Assembly (NCBI GenBank): GCA_963575745.1
Contig: CAUYUJ010005780.1
Location: forward strand, 362,501 to 426,500
Length of the DNA stretch: 64,000 nt
Origin: Prorocentrum cordatum
Taxonomy: Eukaryota > Sar > Dinophyceae > Prorocentrales > Prorocentraceae
Direction: 5' to 3'
Position 1 is the stretch's first letter. Each line of letters begins with the position of its first letter. The position numbers and the translations under genes are program-made. Below the pieces are notes generated by a model. It was given only the letters and a program-made list of their open reading frames with translations. It ran no database searches and was not told the origin of the DNA. Below, piece by piece: positions 10,471 through 22,884 of this stretch.

Positions 10471-13400
10471 ATCTTCAGGAGCAGAAGCAGCAGCAGGGGC
10501 ACGGACAACAGCTGCAGGAGCTGCAGCATCACGGTCGTCAAGGCGAGTGCTTGGAGGAGAAGAAAGCGGGTACCATGACCAAAACTGAGTGCGAAGACAT
10601 CGTGCCGATCTTGGTCACCGTCGATCTTAGTCAACGTCCATTCGTGGATCATCTTCGCGAACCGGCGACGGCCGACGTGGACCATGACCAAGATCGGTAT
10701 CCACAAGAACCCGCGACATCTGAAGCATGGCCCCTGTGCTTCTTCCATCGGGTGGTAGCGGCCTCTCGGCGTCCACTCCGGCGACTTCCAGCCGGGGGAG
10801 GGGCCGCTGTTGGCCTCGCTGCGCGGCGACGCGCAGTCCGTGGAGGTCCACCTGGGAGCCGCGGCCCGAGGGCAGCGGGACGGCGAGCGGCGGCGCGGGG
10901 TGGGGGGGTCGGGTCGGGTCGGGGCGGGCGACGATCTGACTCCTGTTGGGCCAGTCGGCCTTCTGGGGACCGGCTGCCATCCAGAACGTCTGGTGCCGCT
11001 GGGACGTCCGGTGCCGCTGATAGCACGCAGGGCGAGGGGGGCCGGGGAGAGAAGGCAGGGGAGACAGGAGAAACGCTGGCGATGGTAGCTGATCTCACGA
11101 GGGAGGAGCAGGGAAAGAAGTTGGGGTAAGAGAGGTGAATGTAGCGAAGCTTTGGGGGCAGACATTCGCTGTCCTCTGTATCTCTCCAAGGCCCACGCCT
11201 ATCTGGCCAGAGTCTCGTTTCGCAAAGGCTCATGTCGCTGATCAGGCAACTGACAGACCGAGCGGCCTCGCAGACCGGGGCAACTGACCGACCCGGCGGG
11301 CGCGCGAAAAGTCAACGCGGGCGGGCAGGCGGACTCCGGCGGGCGGACACTCTGACAAGAGCAAGCGGATCGCATGGCAAAGGCGGGCGACGGACTTGTA
11401 TGTTAGCGCCAACGTGTGGTTGTCCACCGAGGCCTTTCACTACGACGCAAGCGCCGCAACAAGGGCCGGCACAAGCTGCGCGCCGAACGGGGTAAGCACA
11501 CGCTTGAGCAAACACACGTCCTGAGGATCTTCAGCAGGGCCCCATCGCAGGTGAGCGAACTGGCCAACCCTGGCGCGGGCGGGCGAGTGGGCCGCGCAAT
11601 GGCCTGCCGCCTGCAAGGGCAAACGCGGCACACGCACAGGCGGGCGGGTGGTATGCGGGCGCCGCCGGGCCGCATCGAGATGATGTGTGGCCCAAGACTG
11701 GCGTCGTGGCTATCTCTAGGCCCCCCTTGGGGTTCCCGCGGGTGCTACTAGTTGGCGGCGAGCCTGGTGGAGAAGTGAGAGAGGGCATGCCTTCTCAGAA
11801 CGATCGGAAAACCTCGGGCCTTCTAAGCAATTCTGACCCGAAACTCACGGAAATGAATTGCGGCTGCCGATTTGGGACCGCTCCTGGGGCAGACCAACCA
11901 TCCGGAAACCAACGCGCGCAGTAGGACGCGCTGCGTCGACATTGCGGTCGATCGCGAAAAGTCCCCCGACCCGGGTGCGCTGAAATGCGCGCGCAACCCC
12001 ACGGTACGCGCGCCGAAGCAAGACCGAGCGCAATCCCAAAGAAACAATCCGCGACCCTGGTCGGGCCAGGACAAAAGGTCCCTCTGGCGAATGGTCACTC
12101 TTGTGGTAAGCCTGCCTTTGCGTCCTGAACCGAAGCATCGGCTGCATCCTTCACGCCCTCCCGCGCTTGATGCATCAATCCGCCTTCTCCCTCCCCTCCC
12201 CATGCCGCCCTGCTATCCATGCGAGCGGCGGAAATGAACGAGTCTTACGCGAGATGGCATAGCGACCTCACGCGGTGGCTTACGCGGGCCGCCCGCCAGC
12301 ACGGCACCCTACATTCGAAGCGAGGGCGAGTACGCGCGACCTGACGCGGGCAGCTTGCGCGACATTGTCGGTGAAGACGAGCCCTTTCTTGCGTCGCTCT
12401 TGCGTTCCTTCTCCTCCTCTTCCTCCCAGTCTGGTACCAGCGCCACCTAATGTGAAGCGCATACTGTTCAGGTAGCTCTGCCGAAATCGACGGGGACAAG
12501 AAGGCGGCCCCTTTTTGGCCGTGGTGGAGTGCTCAACTCCCTCTCCCACCGCTTCGGGTGTGGCACTCGGTTGCCCTCGTGGTTCTGCGTAGCTGGCCCG
12601 CAGTATCAAGGTCGGCTAGACGGGGTCCGCAGCATCAGGACCTCTGTCGTCTCCAGAGACGGGAATCAATTAACTACCCCCACAGCACCACCGGAACGAC
12701 ACACCACCTCAAAGAAGGTGGCCGCGAGTGGACCAGGAGATGTGCCCTTGTCTCTGTCCGTCGCACCCTTCGGGGAGCGAGTTCTGTTGCCGCATTCGCA
12801 CAGCTTCCACAGCTTTCTCCTCCTCTTCCGCCTCGTCCTCCTCCTCCTCCTCCACAGCTATGCCCCCGCTCCTCCCTCCGCTCCGCTCTCCACCCTCGTC
12901 CTTAACCCCCACCTCCTCGGGCGGCGGCGGCCAAAAGGGCGAGCAGAGGGTGCGAAGGTCGCGGGCGTCCAAGAGCGGGGGGCGCTCAAGAGACGGGCTC
13001 GCACACCATGGCCCGAGGCATCTGGGGACGAGGGGGGGACCAGGGGGGCGCAATGAAAGAAGAAGAGGGGCCATGCGATCTGGCGAGTTCCCATGACCCT
13101 GGTCAAAATATCCACACACACACACACTCACACACCTGGTTATCATCCCCCTGAAGGACGCCCCCAGGAAATGTGACCGCCAACACCGGCCCGAAGGCCC
13201 GGGTCACGAGGTGCGCTCAGGCAATCGCGGCGACGATCAAGTCGACGGAGGGCAGACCACCCACGGTCGGCGGTGCGAACAAAAGGTCCTCTGACGAACT
13301 CGCTCCCATTCGTTGCTGCGCCGGGCCCCTCACTCCCACTCCTCAAGCCACCGGAGAACACGCACACGGCACGCGGGGACGACGACACAACGCAAAGTGC

Positions 13401-16020
13401 CCAGAGGGCCCGCCGAGGCAACCACTCCCTTGCCCCTTTCCTCACACACTCTGCTGATGGGTGTGCTGACGAACGGCTTCACTTTTGAAAACTTGCTTCT
13501 TGGGGGACGCCACAACCGAGGTCGCTCCTCGAAAGAAAGACTTGGAATCGCAGATTGCTCGTGCTTCGGATGTCACCTTCTCAAAACAATTCTAAGCATC
13601 CTGGCAGCCCTGCGGGACTCCCCTGGCTGGGAGGTTCTACTCTTCCACAAACCAATACATACAAATCATATGCACAATCAATTTGCTCGCCCACGCTTTT
13701 GGAAGAGAGGCAGAGACCTTCGACTGTGGGTCGAAGGGAGAGCTAGTGATCACTGTTCAAGCCCCGCAAACCATTATCTACTCTTGGGAAGGCATCGGAT
13801 TTCCAAGCTGTGCGGAAACGCTTGCCTCAAGAACCCAAACTGCCCCAATCGTTGCCGCTGGCGGTTCTCCTGCCTTCCCTTTTCGAACATCTCGCAGCCA
13901 CCCGTCTCTTGACGTGGAGGTCGAGTCGTCCGTCGACGAAGGCGTGGTGTCTTTGCCTGCGCGCATGGAGGCAAGGCGCAATGCTGCTGACTGGAACACC
14001 TGCATGCCCTATCTTCTCAACCCGCACTGCGGCTGCACGAGGCAGAATCATCTCAAAACTTTGGCGCCGTACCCCAGGACAAGCTTCCCGGACACGGGGC
14101 CTCTCCGGTACGTTTTACTCTCAGCTGCTTTCCAAAACTGCGATCTGGGCATCGGGCATCCGCCTGTGAAGGCTCTCCTGGCGAGGCACTGTAAGCGGGG
14201 CGCGGCCGGGGAACGAGCAGTCCGCATGCCACCCAAATTCCAAACCCCAGACGAACCTCACCTCACCAAATCACGGGATGCGCACGATACGGCAAACTCG
14301 TCTCGTGGCGACCCTAACATTGGTTTCTGATACCGCGTGGATCCTGCAACCTTGAAAGAACGATCGGCAATGTTTCGATCGCCTGATCATCTCATATTGG
14401 TCGATTCTAGGCCACTGGGGGCGTTTCAAACCATGAACGCTCCCGGCGGGGTCGCCGCCGAATCGGAACGACACGAACCAACCGTACCCGAATACGGATG
14501 TGCCGCGCGCGACGTGTAGTTCCAGTTCCGCAGCCGTGCCCTCGGCAAGCTGGGGCGTGTTGAAGTCAGGTCACCTGGCTTCGCAAATCACGCCCCGCGA
14601 TGCGACCCGCAGATACCTTCGCGGCCCCGCGCCCCCCCCATGGACAAGAGCAGATATCCTGCTCAGGCCGCGACGCGCGACTTCGCTCCCTTCGGAGTGA
14701 CCTGGCACGATGCACGATATCTATCTTGTGATGTCCAGTCGCCTTGCTTCGCTCACTCGCACACGCCCTGCAGAGGTCCCTATACCTGAGTCTTGCTCTC
14801 TGGCGTTCACCTTGGCCTTCAGAGGGCTCGAGGACGGCCTGACGCCGCCCCATCATGCCAGCAAGATCCCCAAGGCCATCCCAAGACGGCTCAACGCCAA
14901 CGACCCCAGAGGCTTCAATCTGTCCTCGACAGGCACCCAGGAAGTCCCAATACTTCTCATCTGCTACAGCATTGGATATTGGGACCGGACGCAGCGTATA
15001 ACATACCAACAACCACGAGAAACACAACATACACACACACACGGATATCACTGCACAACGGAATTTGATCAAAACGTGGAAACCACACAGCTGGAGGTAA
15101 TTGATCGCCGGGTAACACGTGAGACAGTCATGTCATATCACTTATGTGAGCACCACATGATTTACACCAAGGGGCGCGGGTATCACTTCAACGCCTCCAG
15201 CACATATAAAGGATACACCGGGTATGCGTTGGTAAATGGAAGCGCACAACGACGATGAGTAGCCAAACAATAACAACATAGAAGAGCAGAAACTGGATAG
15301 CGTAACCCGGAGAAAGGGAGCATGCAACAAGACAACACGTTCGGCACCCCACCGTGATGCAATAGTGGCTGTGAACTAGCAAGTTGGTAGCGCAACACAA
15401 CTTGTGGGGAAGAACGTGCGGCTTGAACTCGCACTAGCTATCCACGTAGCACGCGTAAGATTAATACGCCCTACGCCCGAGCTGGAGAGTGCCAACTGAA
15501 CCTCGCAACGACAAAGATAGACGTCGCCAAAGCGGCAGCATCACCGTGTGGTGGCGTATCCGTCGAACAAATAGAGGTTTCACCAACAAACACCACAATG
15601 ATACATTTGCTGCTGTACTGTGGGATGTGGGAATCCGCCACCGTGCCTTCATTTCGTACTGGGGTGACCCAGGATTCATATAGACGTGCATGGTACAAAG
15701 ACAATGCGTTTCGCACAGGACCATCCGGAAGCCAAACGCGCCCAAACCGATGCCAACGTCCCCCCAGATCGTTCCAATAAAAAAATCCAACGAGGCCCAG
15801 CAACTGTCCGTATCCCCAAGGGACCGTCCTGACATGTTCCTGTGGGGCCTCTTGGGCCATCTTGAAGCCCGTGGGGGTGGACTCAATGTGCCCAAATCAC
15901 TGAAATACACGAGGGTAGGTTTGATACATGCGCGCGCTGTATCTGTGGTCGCTACGGCGTCCTCTACGAAAGGCTAAAGCGATATACGATATATCTATAG
16001 ATGTATATATAAATATAGAT
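10471..16020. other. 5.5-kb gene-free interval
   Basis: No frame shows a domain, signal peptide or convincing composition. Frames of 100-240 residues on both strands at 10.4-11.2, 11.4-12.2 and 12.5-13.1 kb overlap in several phases, as expected for GC-rich DNA. I found no tRNA-like or snRNA-like structure. Exons too short to recognise by eye could be hidden here. Confidence 0.4.
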
Positions 16021-16024
16021 ATAT

Positions 16025-16064
16025 ACTAGAACCACGCGCGCTTCGCGCGCGCTTAGGTTCTAGT
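16025..16064. repeat. 40-bp palindrome ACTAGAACC...GGTTCTAGT
   Basis: Perfect 9-bp terminal inverted repeats enclose GCGCGCTTCGCGCGC, itself a hairpin. An AT-rich tract (TATAGATATATAC-like) precedes it. A diverged copy is at 34484-34525. Confidence 0.8.
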
Positions 16065-16124
16065 CACGGCTGCGCCACGTCGTGCTGCTCTCGTTTTCGC
16101 TCATGCGATTATCGACGACGACGA

Positions 16125-16255
16125 AGACGACGGCCGCGGCGACGAGTGACGACGAAGGCGACGATGACGATGACGACGACGACGATCACGACGACGACGA
16201 CGACCGCCACCACCACGACGATGACGACGCCGACGCCGACGACGACGTCCACGTA
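16125..16255. repeat. (GAC)n trinucleotide repeat
   Basis: GAC/GAT triplets over about 130 bp, giving a poly-Asp frame. Confidence 0.92.
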
Positions 16256-16379
16256 GTGACTCGTTCAATGCGGGGTTCCTGAAGTGTCCCCGAGGTCCCG
16301 ACAACTTCCACCGACCCGGAACTTCGTCGTAAATGTTTGACGGTCCCGGGGCCCGTGACGGGCCTCAGGAAGCCAAGAG

Positions 16380-16570
16380 TTGTCCGGAAGCTTTGGGAGC
16401 GGTACGAGTACTTCAGGGCGTCTGGGGAGGGGGCTCTTGGGGGCCTCTTGGGGATTCCTGGGAACCTCTTGGGATTTCTTGGGGGCCTTCTGGGAGCATC
16501 TTGGATGCCTCTTGGGCCGTCTTGGGCGGTTCGGGGGGCTGTCTGCGGACCATCTTCGGCTTCCTGGGGG
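16380..16570. repeat. CCTCTTGGG short repeat, reverse orientation
   Basis: GGGGCCTCTTGGGG-type words repeated every 9-30 bp. It is the reverse complement of the CCCAAGAGG class that dominates 37.3-38.3 kb. Confidence 0.75.
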
Positions 16571-16929
16571 CATGTCTGATGCATCCAGATAACGAACGCA
16601 ACGAAATCTGGTACGTAATGACCTCGTGGGAAAAACATGGGCTTGTTTAAGAGATCGTGTATGACAATCATTGAACGCCGATGGCTCTGAAAGAGACTGG
16701 GATGTGTGCGCACACGGCCCGCAAAGACGATTGACCCGCATAGGATCACCCGCCAGGGATGAACAGAGGACGATAAAACGTCGGGCCGAGACCGCACCGC
16801 TTGATACTTACACTAAGCGATCATGTAACATACATATGACCAACCAAAATGCACAAGTCAACGGCGAAGTCCCGCCTCGGCATTGCTCGAATAGTTCATC
16901 CTAAGAATTCAGAAGGGAGTCCATATAAG
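16571..16929. other. gene-free interval
   Basis: Unique sequence with no domain, repeat or RNA structure that I can recognise. Confidence 0.4.
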
Positions 16930-17335
16930 GTGCGGCCCTGACTGTGGGAGCCCAACAGGTGGGACCCAATCGTGTCAGGCACAATCGGGCGTGACCCTGT
17001 CGAGTGAGTCCATTTCAGGTGGGACCCTCTCATGCAAGACCTTCGGTGTGGGACCCTACAAGGTAAGAACATGTCGGATGATACCCTATCGGGTAGATCG
17101 TATCGCCTGTGCTCCCGTCGGGAGGGACTCAATCTGGTGTGGGGCCCAATCGTGATAGGCACTGAACTATTTGGGACCGATGTCCGAGCATATTGAGTGG
17201 GACTCTGCCATGTGGGTGACCGTCTCGACTATCCCTAACATGTGTAACCCTATGGTGTGGGACCCCACCGGTGTAGGACCCTAACGGTGCGGGAGCCTCT
17301 CGGTGACCGTATTTTCTGGGACACAATCGTTGGGC
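16930..17335. repeat. approximately 20-bp degenerate tandem repeat
   Basis: Variants of GTGGGACCCTATCGTGTAGG recur about 18-20 times (for example GTGGGACCCAATCGTGTCAGG-like words at 16961, and TGGGACCCCACC at 17257). Confidence 0.75.
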
Positions 17336-18193
17336 CAGGTCGGAATAAACCAGCGCAAGGCCATGCCGCCGTGGCACCACCGCGCACCAACGGCCACCGC
17401 TGGAAGCCCTGGATATTGCCAAACCAATACTGAGCCCAGATGGTACCCTTACGCCACACATCGTCGGAAACTGGGGCCAACTCAATACAGAACACGTAAT
17501 TGAGACCCCCTAGATTCAAACACGTTTGGAGAGATCACTCTGTAATAAATAACGCACTCATGTATTGGACGCCAGAATTATCTGGAACAGATCCAACCAT
17601 CGGTCATTCCGTCTGGGCCCCTCACTCACGAACCAGGAGTACCCTGACCACTCTCAACACCGACTATTCGAGAATGGTTGGACGCCCAAAATAGCCGGGA
17701 TAACTGCGGTCCGTGGCAACTACTGCTTAGGCCTCCAAGGCACGAAATAGGAGCTACCCCTGACCATCCCCAGCCCTGATGATTCGGGCTCTACATGCAC
17801 CTACGTGTTTGCATGCAGGCATCCCGCATGTGCATTGGCCTGGCAAACAAATCATCCACATTGCCCGCCAAGCACCCCCACGCGCGTCTCGGCTGGGGCC
17901 TGGCGGGGGGGAAACACTTGGTACAAGGGGCTGAGTTACGGCAGCTTCGTGTCGTGCCATCCCTGGCGTTGGTTTCTGACAACCTTTGGATCTTTCAACC
18001 TTGAACAATCTGCCGTTTCCGAAACGTTCGACCGTTCCACATCAACCGATTATGGGTCGACGGCGACGTTCAAACGTTCAGCATTGACAAACGCCAGCAA
18101 CGGGTTTGCCGCTGGTCGAAACGACATGAACCTACCGCACCGCAGCCTGACTAAACACGAACTGAGTGTCAGGTTTGGGAAAATTCTGCGGCA
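17336..18193. other. gene-free; imperfect 115-bp duplication
   Basis: GGAGTACCCTGACCACTC (17636) and GGAGCTACCCCTGACCATCC (17750) begin two related stretches, suggesting an old tandem duplication. Nothing else is recognised. Confidence 0.4.
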
Positions 18194-18365
18194 ACTCATG
18201 GGAGCCTCCCATACCATCCTGCTGGCTCTTGCAAATCGGCGCGAACGGACGCCAAATCGACGCGCATCAATGCTAAACCAGCGTTTCTCAACGATTACAA
18301 GACGTTAGCACACGCTGAGGCACCCTGAATGTGAGATATCGAGGACATCTAGGGCTCCCATGAGT
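18194..18365. mobile_element. foldback element, family B copy 1
   Basis: Perfect 13-bp terminal inverted repeats: ACTCATGGGAGCC at the left and GGCTCCCATGAGT at the right, 172 bp apart. The left interior reads ATACCATCCTGCTGGCTCTT, then AATCGGCGCGAACGGACGCC. Two related copies are at 22.4 and 53.9 kb. There is no coding capacity. Confidence 0.85.
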
Positions 18366-19135
18366 GGTTACCCGAGGGAAGAGCGTCGTCAGTCTCACTC
18401 GTCCTGCACCTGCGCCGTTCTGTCGACAAGATTGAAGAAGGCGCGCGCGACGCCGGCGCCTGGCAGCAACAAGCTCGGCATAGAAGGCCGCAGCGCTCCG
18501 CTGGGTATGCCGCCTCACCCCTCCATTGTTTTGCTTCTCTCTCTCTCTGTAAATATAACGTACATGTATACGCCTCCCTAAATCCCACATGATATCGGTG
18601 AGGGGTAGGAGGGAAGATGTAGAGGGAGGGCGGGGGATGGATGAGCGAAGGGGCAGAGGAGGAACAATAAGTGTGGGAGCAAACGGCTGTAGAACGACGC
18701 AAAGAACCTCGCGGTGGGACAATGCCGACACTAGCCCGCTGCGCCGCTGGAAGGAGTGGAAGAGGCTGCCACGTTTCTGGCGGATGGCGGTGTACGCACA
18801 CCGACTGTCGATATGCGCGGCCGCCATCGCTGCAAGCGCACAATTGGTACGTCAAATGATATCACTTGGCCGCGCGTGGCAAAGAACAACTACGTTCCGA
18901 TAGAGTCCCGTGGACCGTACTACAGCTTGACTCAGTCTTGCTTGCCATGGCGGCTGAAAGCAATGGAGAGCTCACAAAGGGTTGGAACAGAAGGGGGTTG
19001 GGCTGGCCCAATCCGTTCGACCCTTTTGCCAAACGATGGAAAAGGGGCCAGCGGAGGGGATTGGGGCACCACCCTCCGCACCAGGCCCCCTTGAAATCCC
19101 CTCCAGAGTGAGAGATGGATACAGATGGAAGGAAA
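18366..19135. other. gene-free as read; may hold downstream exons of the 19.3-kb gene
   Basis: This is downstream of the minus-strand cysteine-rich exon. No second exon can be assigned by eye, and no frame continues the SYAFCC repeat. Confidence 0.35.
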
Positions 19136-19139
19136 GCTG

Positions 19140-19250
19140 GGAAGGGAGAAAGAGAGAGAGAGAGAAAGATAGCTTGAGAGAGCTGGAGAGAGAGAGAGAG
19201 AGAGAGAGCTAGAGAGAGAGAGAGAGAAACGAGAGGGAGAGAGGGAGCGC
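19140..19250. repeat. (GA)n microsatellite
   Basis: GAGAGA runs interrupted by GCTAGAG and GAAAGATAGC, lying 40 bp beyond the end of the cysteine-rich ORF on the minus strand. Confidence 0.93.
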
Positions 19251-19289
19251 CCAGCACCGAAGAAAGGCTTGTGGTAACCCACGCGCTAC

Positions 19290-19562
19290 TCACACCAGGA
19301 ACTCCTGCGGCGGCTGAGCGCAATCACACGGCGTGCCCACGCTGCAGCAGAACGCGTAGGACGCCTGCTGGCATTGTCCCGGCGACGTGGTCCCTCTGCT
19401 GCAATCGCACGGGGTCCCGGTCTCGCAGCAGAACGCGTAGGACGCGCTTTTGCACTGGTCCTCGATGCCGCCGTCCTGGGCGTCGGCGCCACCCGCCAGC
19501 CATGATGGATTGCCCGATGCAGGGCCGCAGAGCAGCAGGGCGATGACCAGGGCAGGCAGCAT
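19290..19562 (-). CDS. secreted cysteine-rich protein with two SYAFCC repeats (possibly first exon)
   Basis: This 90-residue ORF is the most gene-like frame in the window. The ATG at 19562 starts a clean signal peptide (MLPALVIALLLCGPASG, probable cleavage before NPS). I chose it over the upstream in-frame GTG at 19571. The mature part carries two tandem 27-residue units with the pattern C-x7-CC-x5-C-x-C: Cys37/45/46/52/54 and Cys64/72/73/79/81. Each unit holds the words ASYAFCC and GTPCDC. Ten cysteines in about 70 residues suggest an extracellular disulfide-bonded protein. The units differ by synonymous and conservative changes, which favours selection on protein. After the codon for Leu88 the sequence reads GTGTGAGT, a good 5' splice donor, so the short tail and stop may be intronic and the gene may continue leftwards. 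I do not recognise a characterised family and infer no function. Confidence 0.62.
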   Translation of the reverse strand: MLPALVIALLLCGPASGNPSWLAGGADAQDGGIEDQCKSASYAFCCETGTPCDCSRGTTSPGQCQQASYAFCCSVGTPCDCAQPPQEFLV

Positions 19563-21140
19563 GGCCTCCACGAAAAGCCTATCCCAGGACTCGTCGCTGC
19601 GGGCTCGACTTCACACGTCGACCCAAGATGGCTCGAGCCGGAAACGGCTTGGGCCGTCAAGTCAGAAAACTTGAGAACTGATGCTGCTGTTCAGGAGGGC
19701 AGAATGGCGCAGCTTACAAATACGCAGTGCGCACTTCCATGCTCGGCCGTCTCACCCCTTCAACCCTGACGCATGTATAAGACAGCGTGTCGATGTGCCC
19801 GTATCAGTCGCTGCCGCCTGAGAGGTGTGAGAGACCAAGATTGACCAGCGAGAAGTGAAGAAACGAGGAGCCAACGTGAACACCCCGGGGAAACAGACAC
19901 CAGTGAACGTGGTTGAGCCTGTGCGCGTTGGACCAAATGCTTACATTGCTCATGGAAGAAACACGATCTTAGAATGGGCAAGAGGGTAGCAAGCACTCAC
20001 GACAGCAACAGCACCGCGGAGAGTTAGGGTCGATGCAAGAGAAACGATACGAATGCTTATCCAGGCATGGGTCGGAAAACCTGTCGCCTACGTACCCTCT
20101 GCCCAGCCTTCTCACTCCAACTTTTCCCTCCTTCAACCGCCCTCACCTTCCCACAGCCCCACCCGCCTTCGCAGGAAGCGGCAAGGGCTGCCATCACAAA
20201 GGCAAAGAAAGACTAAGAGTGTTCGGCTTCCGCAAGAAGCGCGAGGGGTGTTGAGCAAACACGGCTTGAACGCGTCGAGAGGCCTGACCACTCATCAGGC
20301 GTGCCGCTAAGCGTGGAATCAAGCAACAAGAGGAGTGGGCCACAATGCAACTGCAACGTGCTGATGACGACGTGATGACGACGATGGCGATGACGGTGCT
20401 GTTGCAGGTGGCAGCATCTGGGGGGCAGACGTGACAGGCGCATGTCGGGGGAACCACGCCCTGCGCGCTTCCTCCCGTCGCCACTTGTGCATGGCGCCAG
20501 GCTCGTGCTTCCCCCTGCCGCAGGCCAGTGCCCCGAAGAATGTGGCAGTCACCTGCATGTCAGCGACGTGTCCGCACCCATGGGGCAGTTCGGTATTCTG
20601 GATAAGAGCGTGCGGCAAGACGCATTCGATAAGACCACTCATGCAAGCGCAGCGGGCATCGACGGCAGAACAAGTGCTGCTGCTGCAGCTCCTGCTCAAG
20701 CTCTCGTGACCCCCAACAGGAGTCGCGAGCCAGGTCAAGACCGTCCACCACAACGCCAAGCTGATGCCCTCCGAGACATGGGCTGGTGGTCGTGGCCTCC
20801 AAGCCTCCAATATCATGACCACCAACCTAGAAAGCATTCCAGACTGGTCCCCCCACGCTCTGGACCCAACTCTACATTGGAATAGACTGCGAGACCATCC
20901 AGACGCCCAAACCAACAGGAAGGGAACAACTCAACGGGCGGCTGCGCTGCCTTATCGTGACGCCGGGGCGAAGGCAATTTCCAGGCCGCAGCTCCGGCCG
21001 CAGGAGGACCATCGAGCTGGCGCCAGCCTTGGCAAGGTTCAACCTGTTCGCATTCAACCTGTTCGCATGCGGCCAGACCCCTCGCCAAGACTGCGGAGCC
21101 TTCCCGATTGGAGGAACAAAGAGAAGGATACCCCAGACAA
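19563..21140. other. gene-free; one unassigned minus frame at 20319-20915
   Basis: The first few hundred bases are the presumed promoter and 5' UTR side of the cysteine-rich gene; no promoter motif is identifiable. A 198-residue minus frame at 20319-20915 has mixed composition but no domain, signal peptide or homology I recognise, and it overlaps open frames on the other strand. I leave it uncalled. Confidence 0.35.
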
Positions 21141-21149
21141 ATTTCCGGC

Positions 21150-21262
21150 GGCGAGTGGAGCGCGCCAGGGGCGGTGCCGGAGGCGACGCCAGGGGTCTCC
21201 AGCGCCGATCCAAGAAATCCTCGCGGAGCTCCGACAGTTCATGCTTATGCAGTTGTTCCTCC
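21150..21262. mobile_element. family D element, partial copy 2
   Basis: CGCGCCAGGGGCGGTGCCGG, then GCGCCGATCCAAGAAATCC and GCGGAGCTC...ATGCTTATGC match the centre and right arm of family D at 2638-2812. The left arm is eroded. Confidence 0.6.
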
Positions 21263-22412
21263 TTGGCCGATGGAGACGAAGCCAGGCGAGCACGTCAGGA
21301 TCCGCCCAGAGAGGCCCCTCCCCTGCGGCCGCGGCCCCCCCACGGCTTGCGGCGTGGCGGCCTCGAAGGAGAAGCCGCGCCCCCCCTCCAGGTCCGCAAC
21401 GCTGGGCGGTCGCCGTAGCAAATCGCCTCGCCCCGCTTCACGCGCGGATCGGTTCTTCACTCAGAGAAGAAGCGCAACGCACCCGAGCACGCATCGAGCA
21501 GAGTGGGCGGACACTGCTGGCAGAGGACGCTCCCGCAACGAAGCCCTGGCACATGGCTGCCACCCTCCTCCTCTCCGCCGTCGTCGACGAAATGCCCACC
21601 GCAACTCGTCGCAATCAGTCGCGCATCGCCCCTGGGCGTTCGACCCCTCGCCAGCGTGGCTGAAATTGACAGGGCAGGGCCAACCCAGGCAGTTGCCGGC
21701 GAATTACTATAAAGGCATTGCTACGCGGGCACCACGTCAGGCTTTTCTCAAGGTGCCGCTGGCCCCAGGTGGCCCCAGCTTTTCCCTCACTTTTGGAGCC
21801 TCTGGGGACCTCTGGGCCTCGTGAGGGTTGCTCTGGAGGCCGTGAGGGCCTCCTCGGAACCCCCGGGGGCACCTTTGGGCCAGGGGCACTTCTGGCAACT
21901 GCAGACCAGGGCACGGAAGCCCCGGGCTTGTGCCCGCCAGCTTGCACACGTCGCCGGCACGCTGCCGCCCTTGCCGCCGCCGCACTTGGTCGCGTCGGCC
22001 TCCTTCCTTCTTCGACTGGGTGCTGCGCGGCCTTTTTCCTAACCTCCCCACAACCGGGGGCCGCTTTCGCGACCCCAGCTCCTCCACGGGGGGGTCGGTC
22101 GATCTCGCGATTGGGCGGGGCACGCACACACATACACACGCCAGTACTGGGCCCAAGATGTGCCTGGCCAGGACAGGCGCGGTGTAGACTCATATCCCAA
22201 GGAATCCCTGGGAATCCTCAGGAATCCTGGGGACTCCCTAGGAACCCACAGGCACCCTCAGGTAGGAATATCGGACGATCTGATCTGTCCCTATCCGCTG
22301 CCCCAAAAGTCCCGACCCTGTGCCCAAGGCCAACTATTCGCTCCATTTTTGATGGTCCCTGTGCCCATGAACTGCCCCTCGAGGCCGAAATCGAGGAAGA
22401 ACACTCGGGAGC
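21263..22412. other. gene-free; AGGAATCC words at 22195-22270
   Basis: GC-rich sequence with overlapping frames on both strands and no domain. From 22195 to 22270, GGAATCC and CAGGAATCC repeat in the style of the array flanking the 30-31 kb satellite. Confidence 0.4.
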
Positions 22413-22582
22413 CTGCCATACCATCTTGCTGGCTCTTGCGAATCGACGCTAATCGACGCTAAATCGACGCGGATCGAAGCTCATCGACGCTAGATCCGCG
22501 CTATCCCATCGACTATCAGACGCTGATCGGCATCAGTGCGCTCTGAAAGCACAACTGCGAGGGTATACCAGGCTCCTATGAT
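22413..22582. mobile_element. foldback element, family B copy 2
   Basis: Left end GGGAGCCTGCCATACCATC and right end GGGTATACCAGGCTCC are inverted. The interior contains tandem AATCGACGCTA units (CGACGCTAAATCGACGC). It is 170 bp and matches copies at 18.2 and 53.9 kb. Confidence 0.85.
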
Positions 22583-22884
22583 TCGCTGCCGAAGATTGTC
22601 GCAGATCTGGGTGGTTGGCGTCATCAGGAATCCTCCAAATGCTTCACGGGTCGCGCACGACGTTGCGTCTGCTCCAGCCAATCGTCGACCAGCTGCCGCA
22701 CGGCGCCGCGGCTGGCGCGGGGGAGTGTCAGCCGGGGGGGGGCCCTTGGAGTGCGCGGACGCCTGGAGCCCGTGTGCCTCACAGCACGGGGTCCCGATGG
22801 CAGGGGGGGGGGGGGCTCCAGGGTGCGGCTCGGACTGCCCATGGAGCTTCTCGGAGGCCCGCCCCCTGCAGTTGCGGATAAATG
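22583..22884. other. gene-free interval
   Basis: GC-rich, with two long poly-G runs and no recognised feature. Confidence 0.4.
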
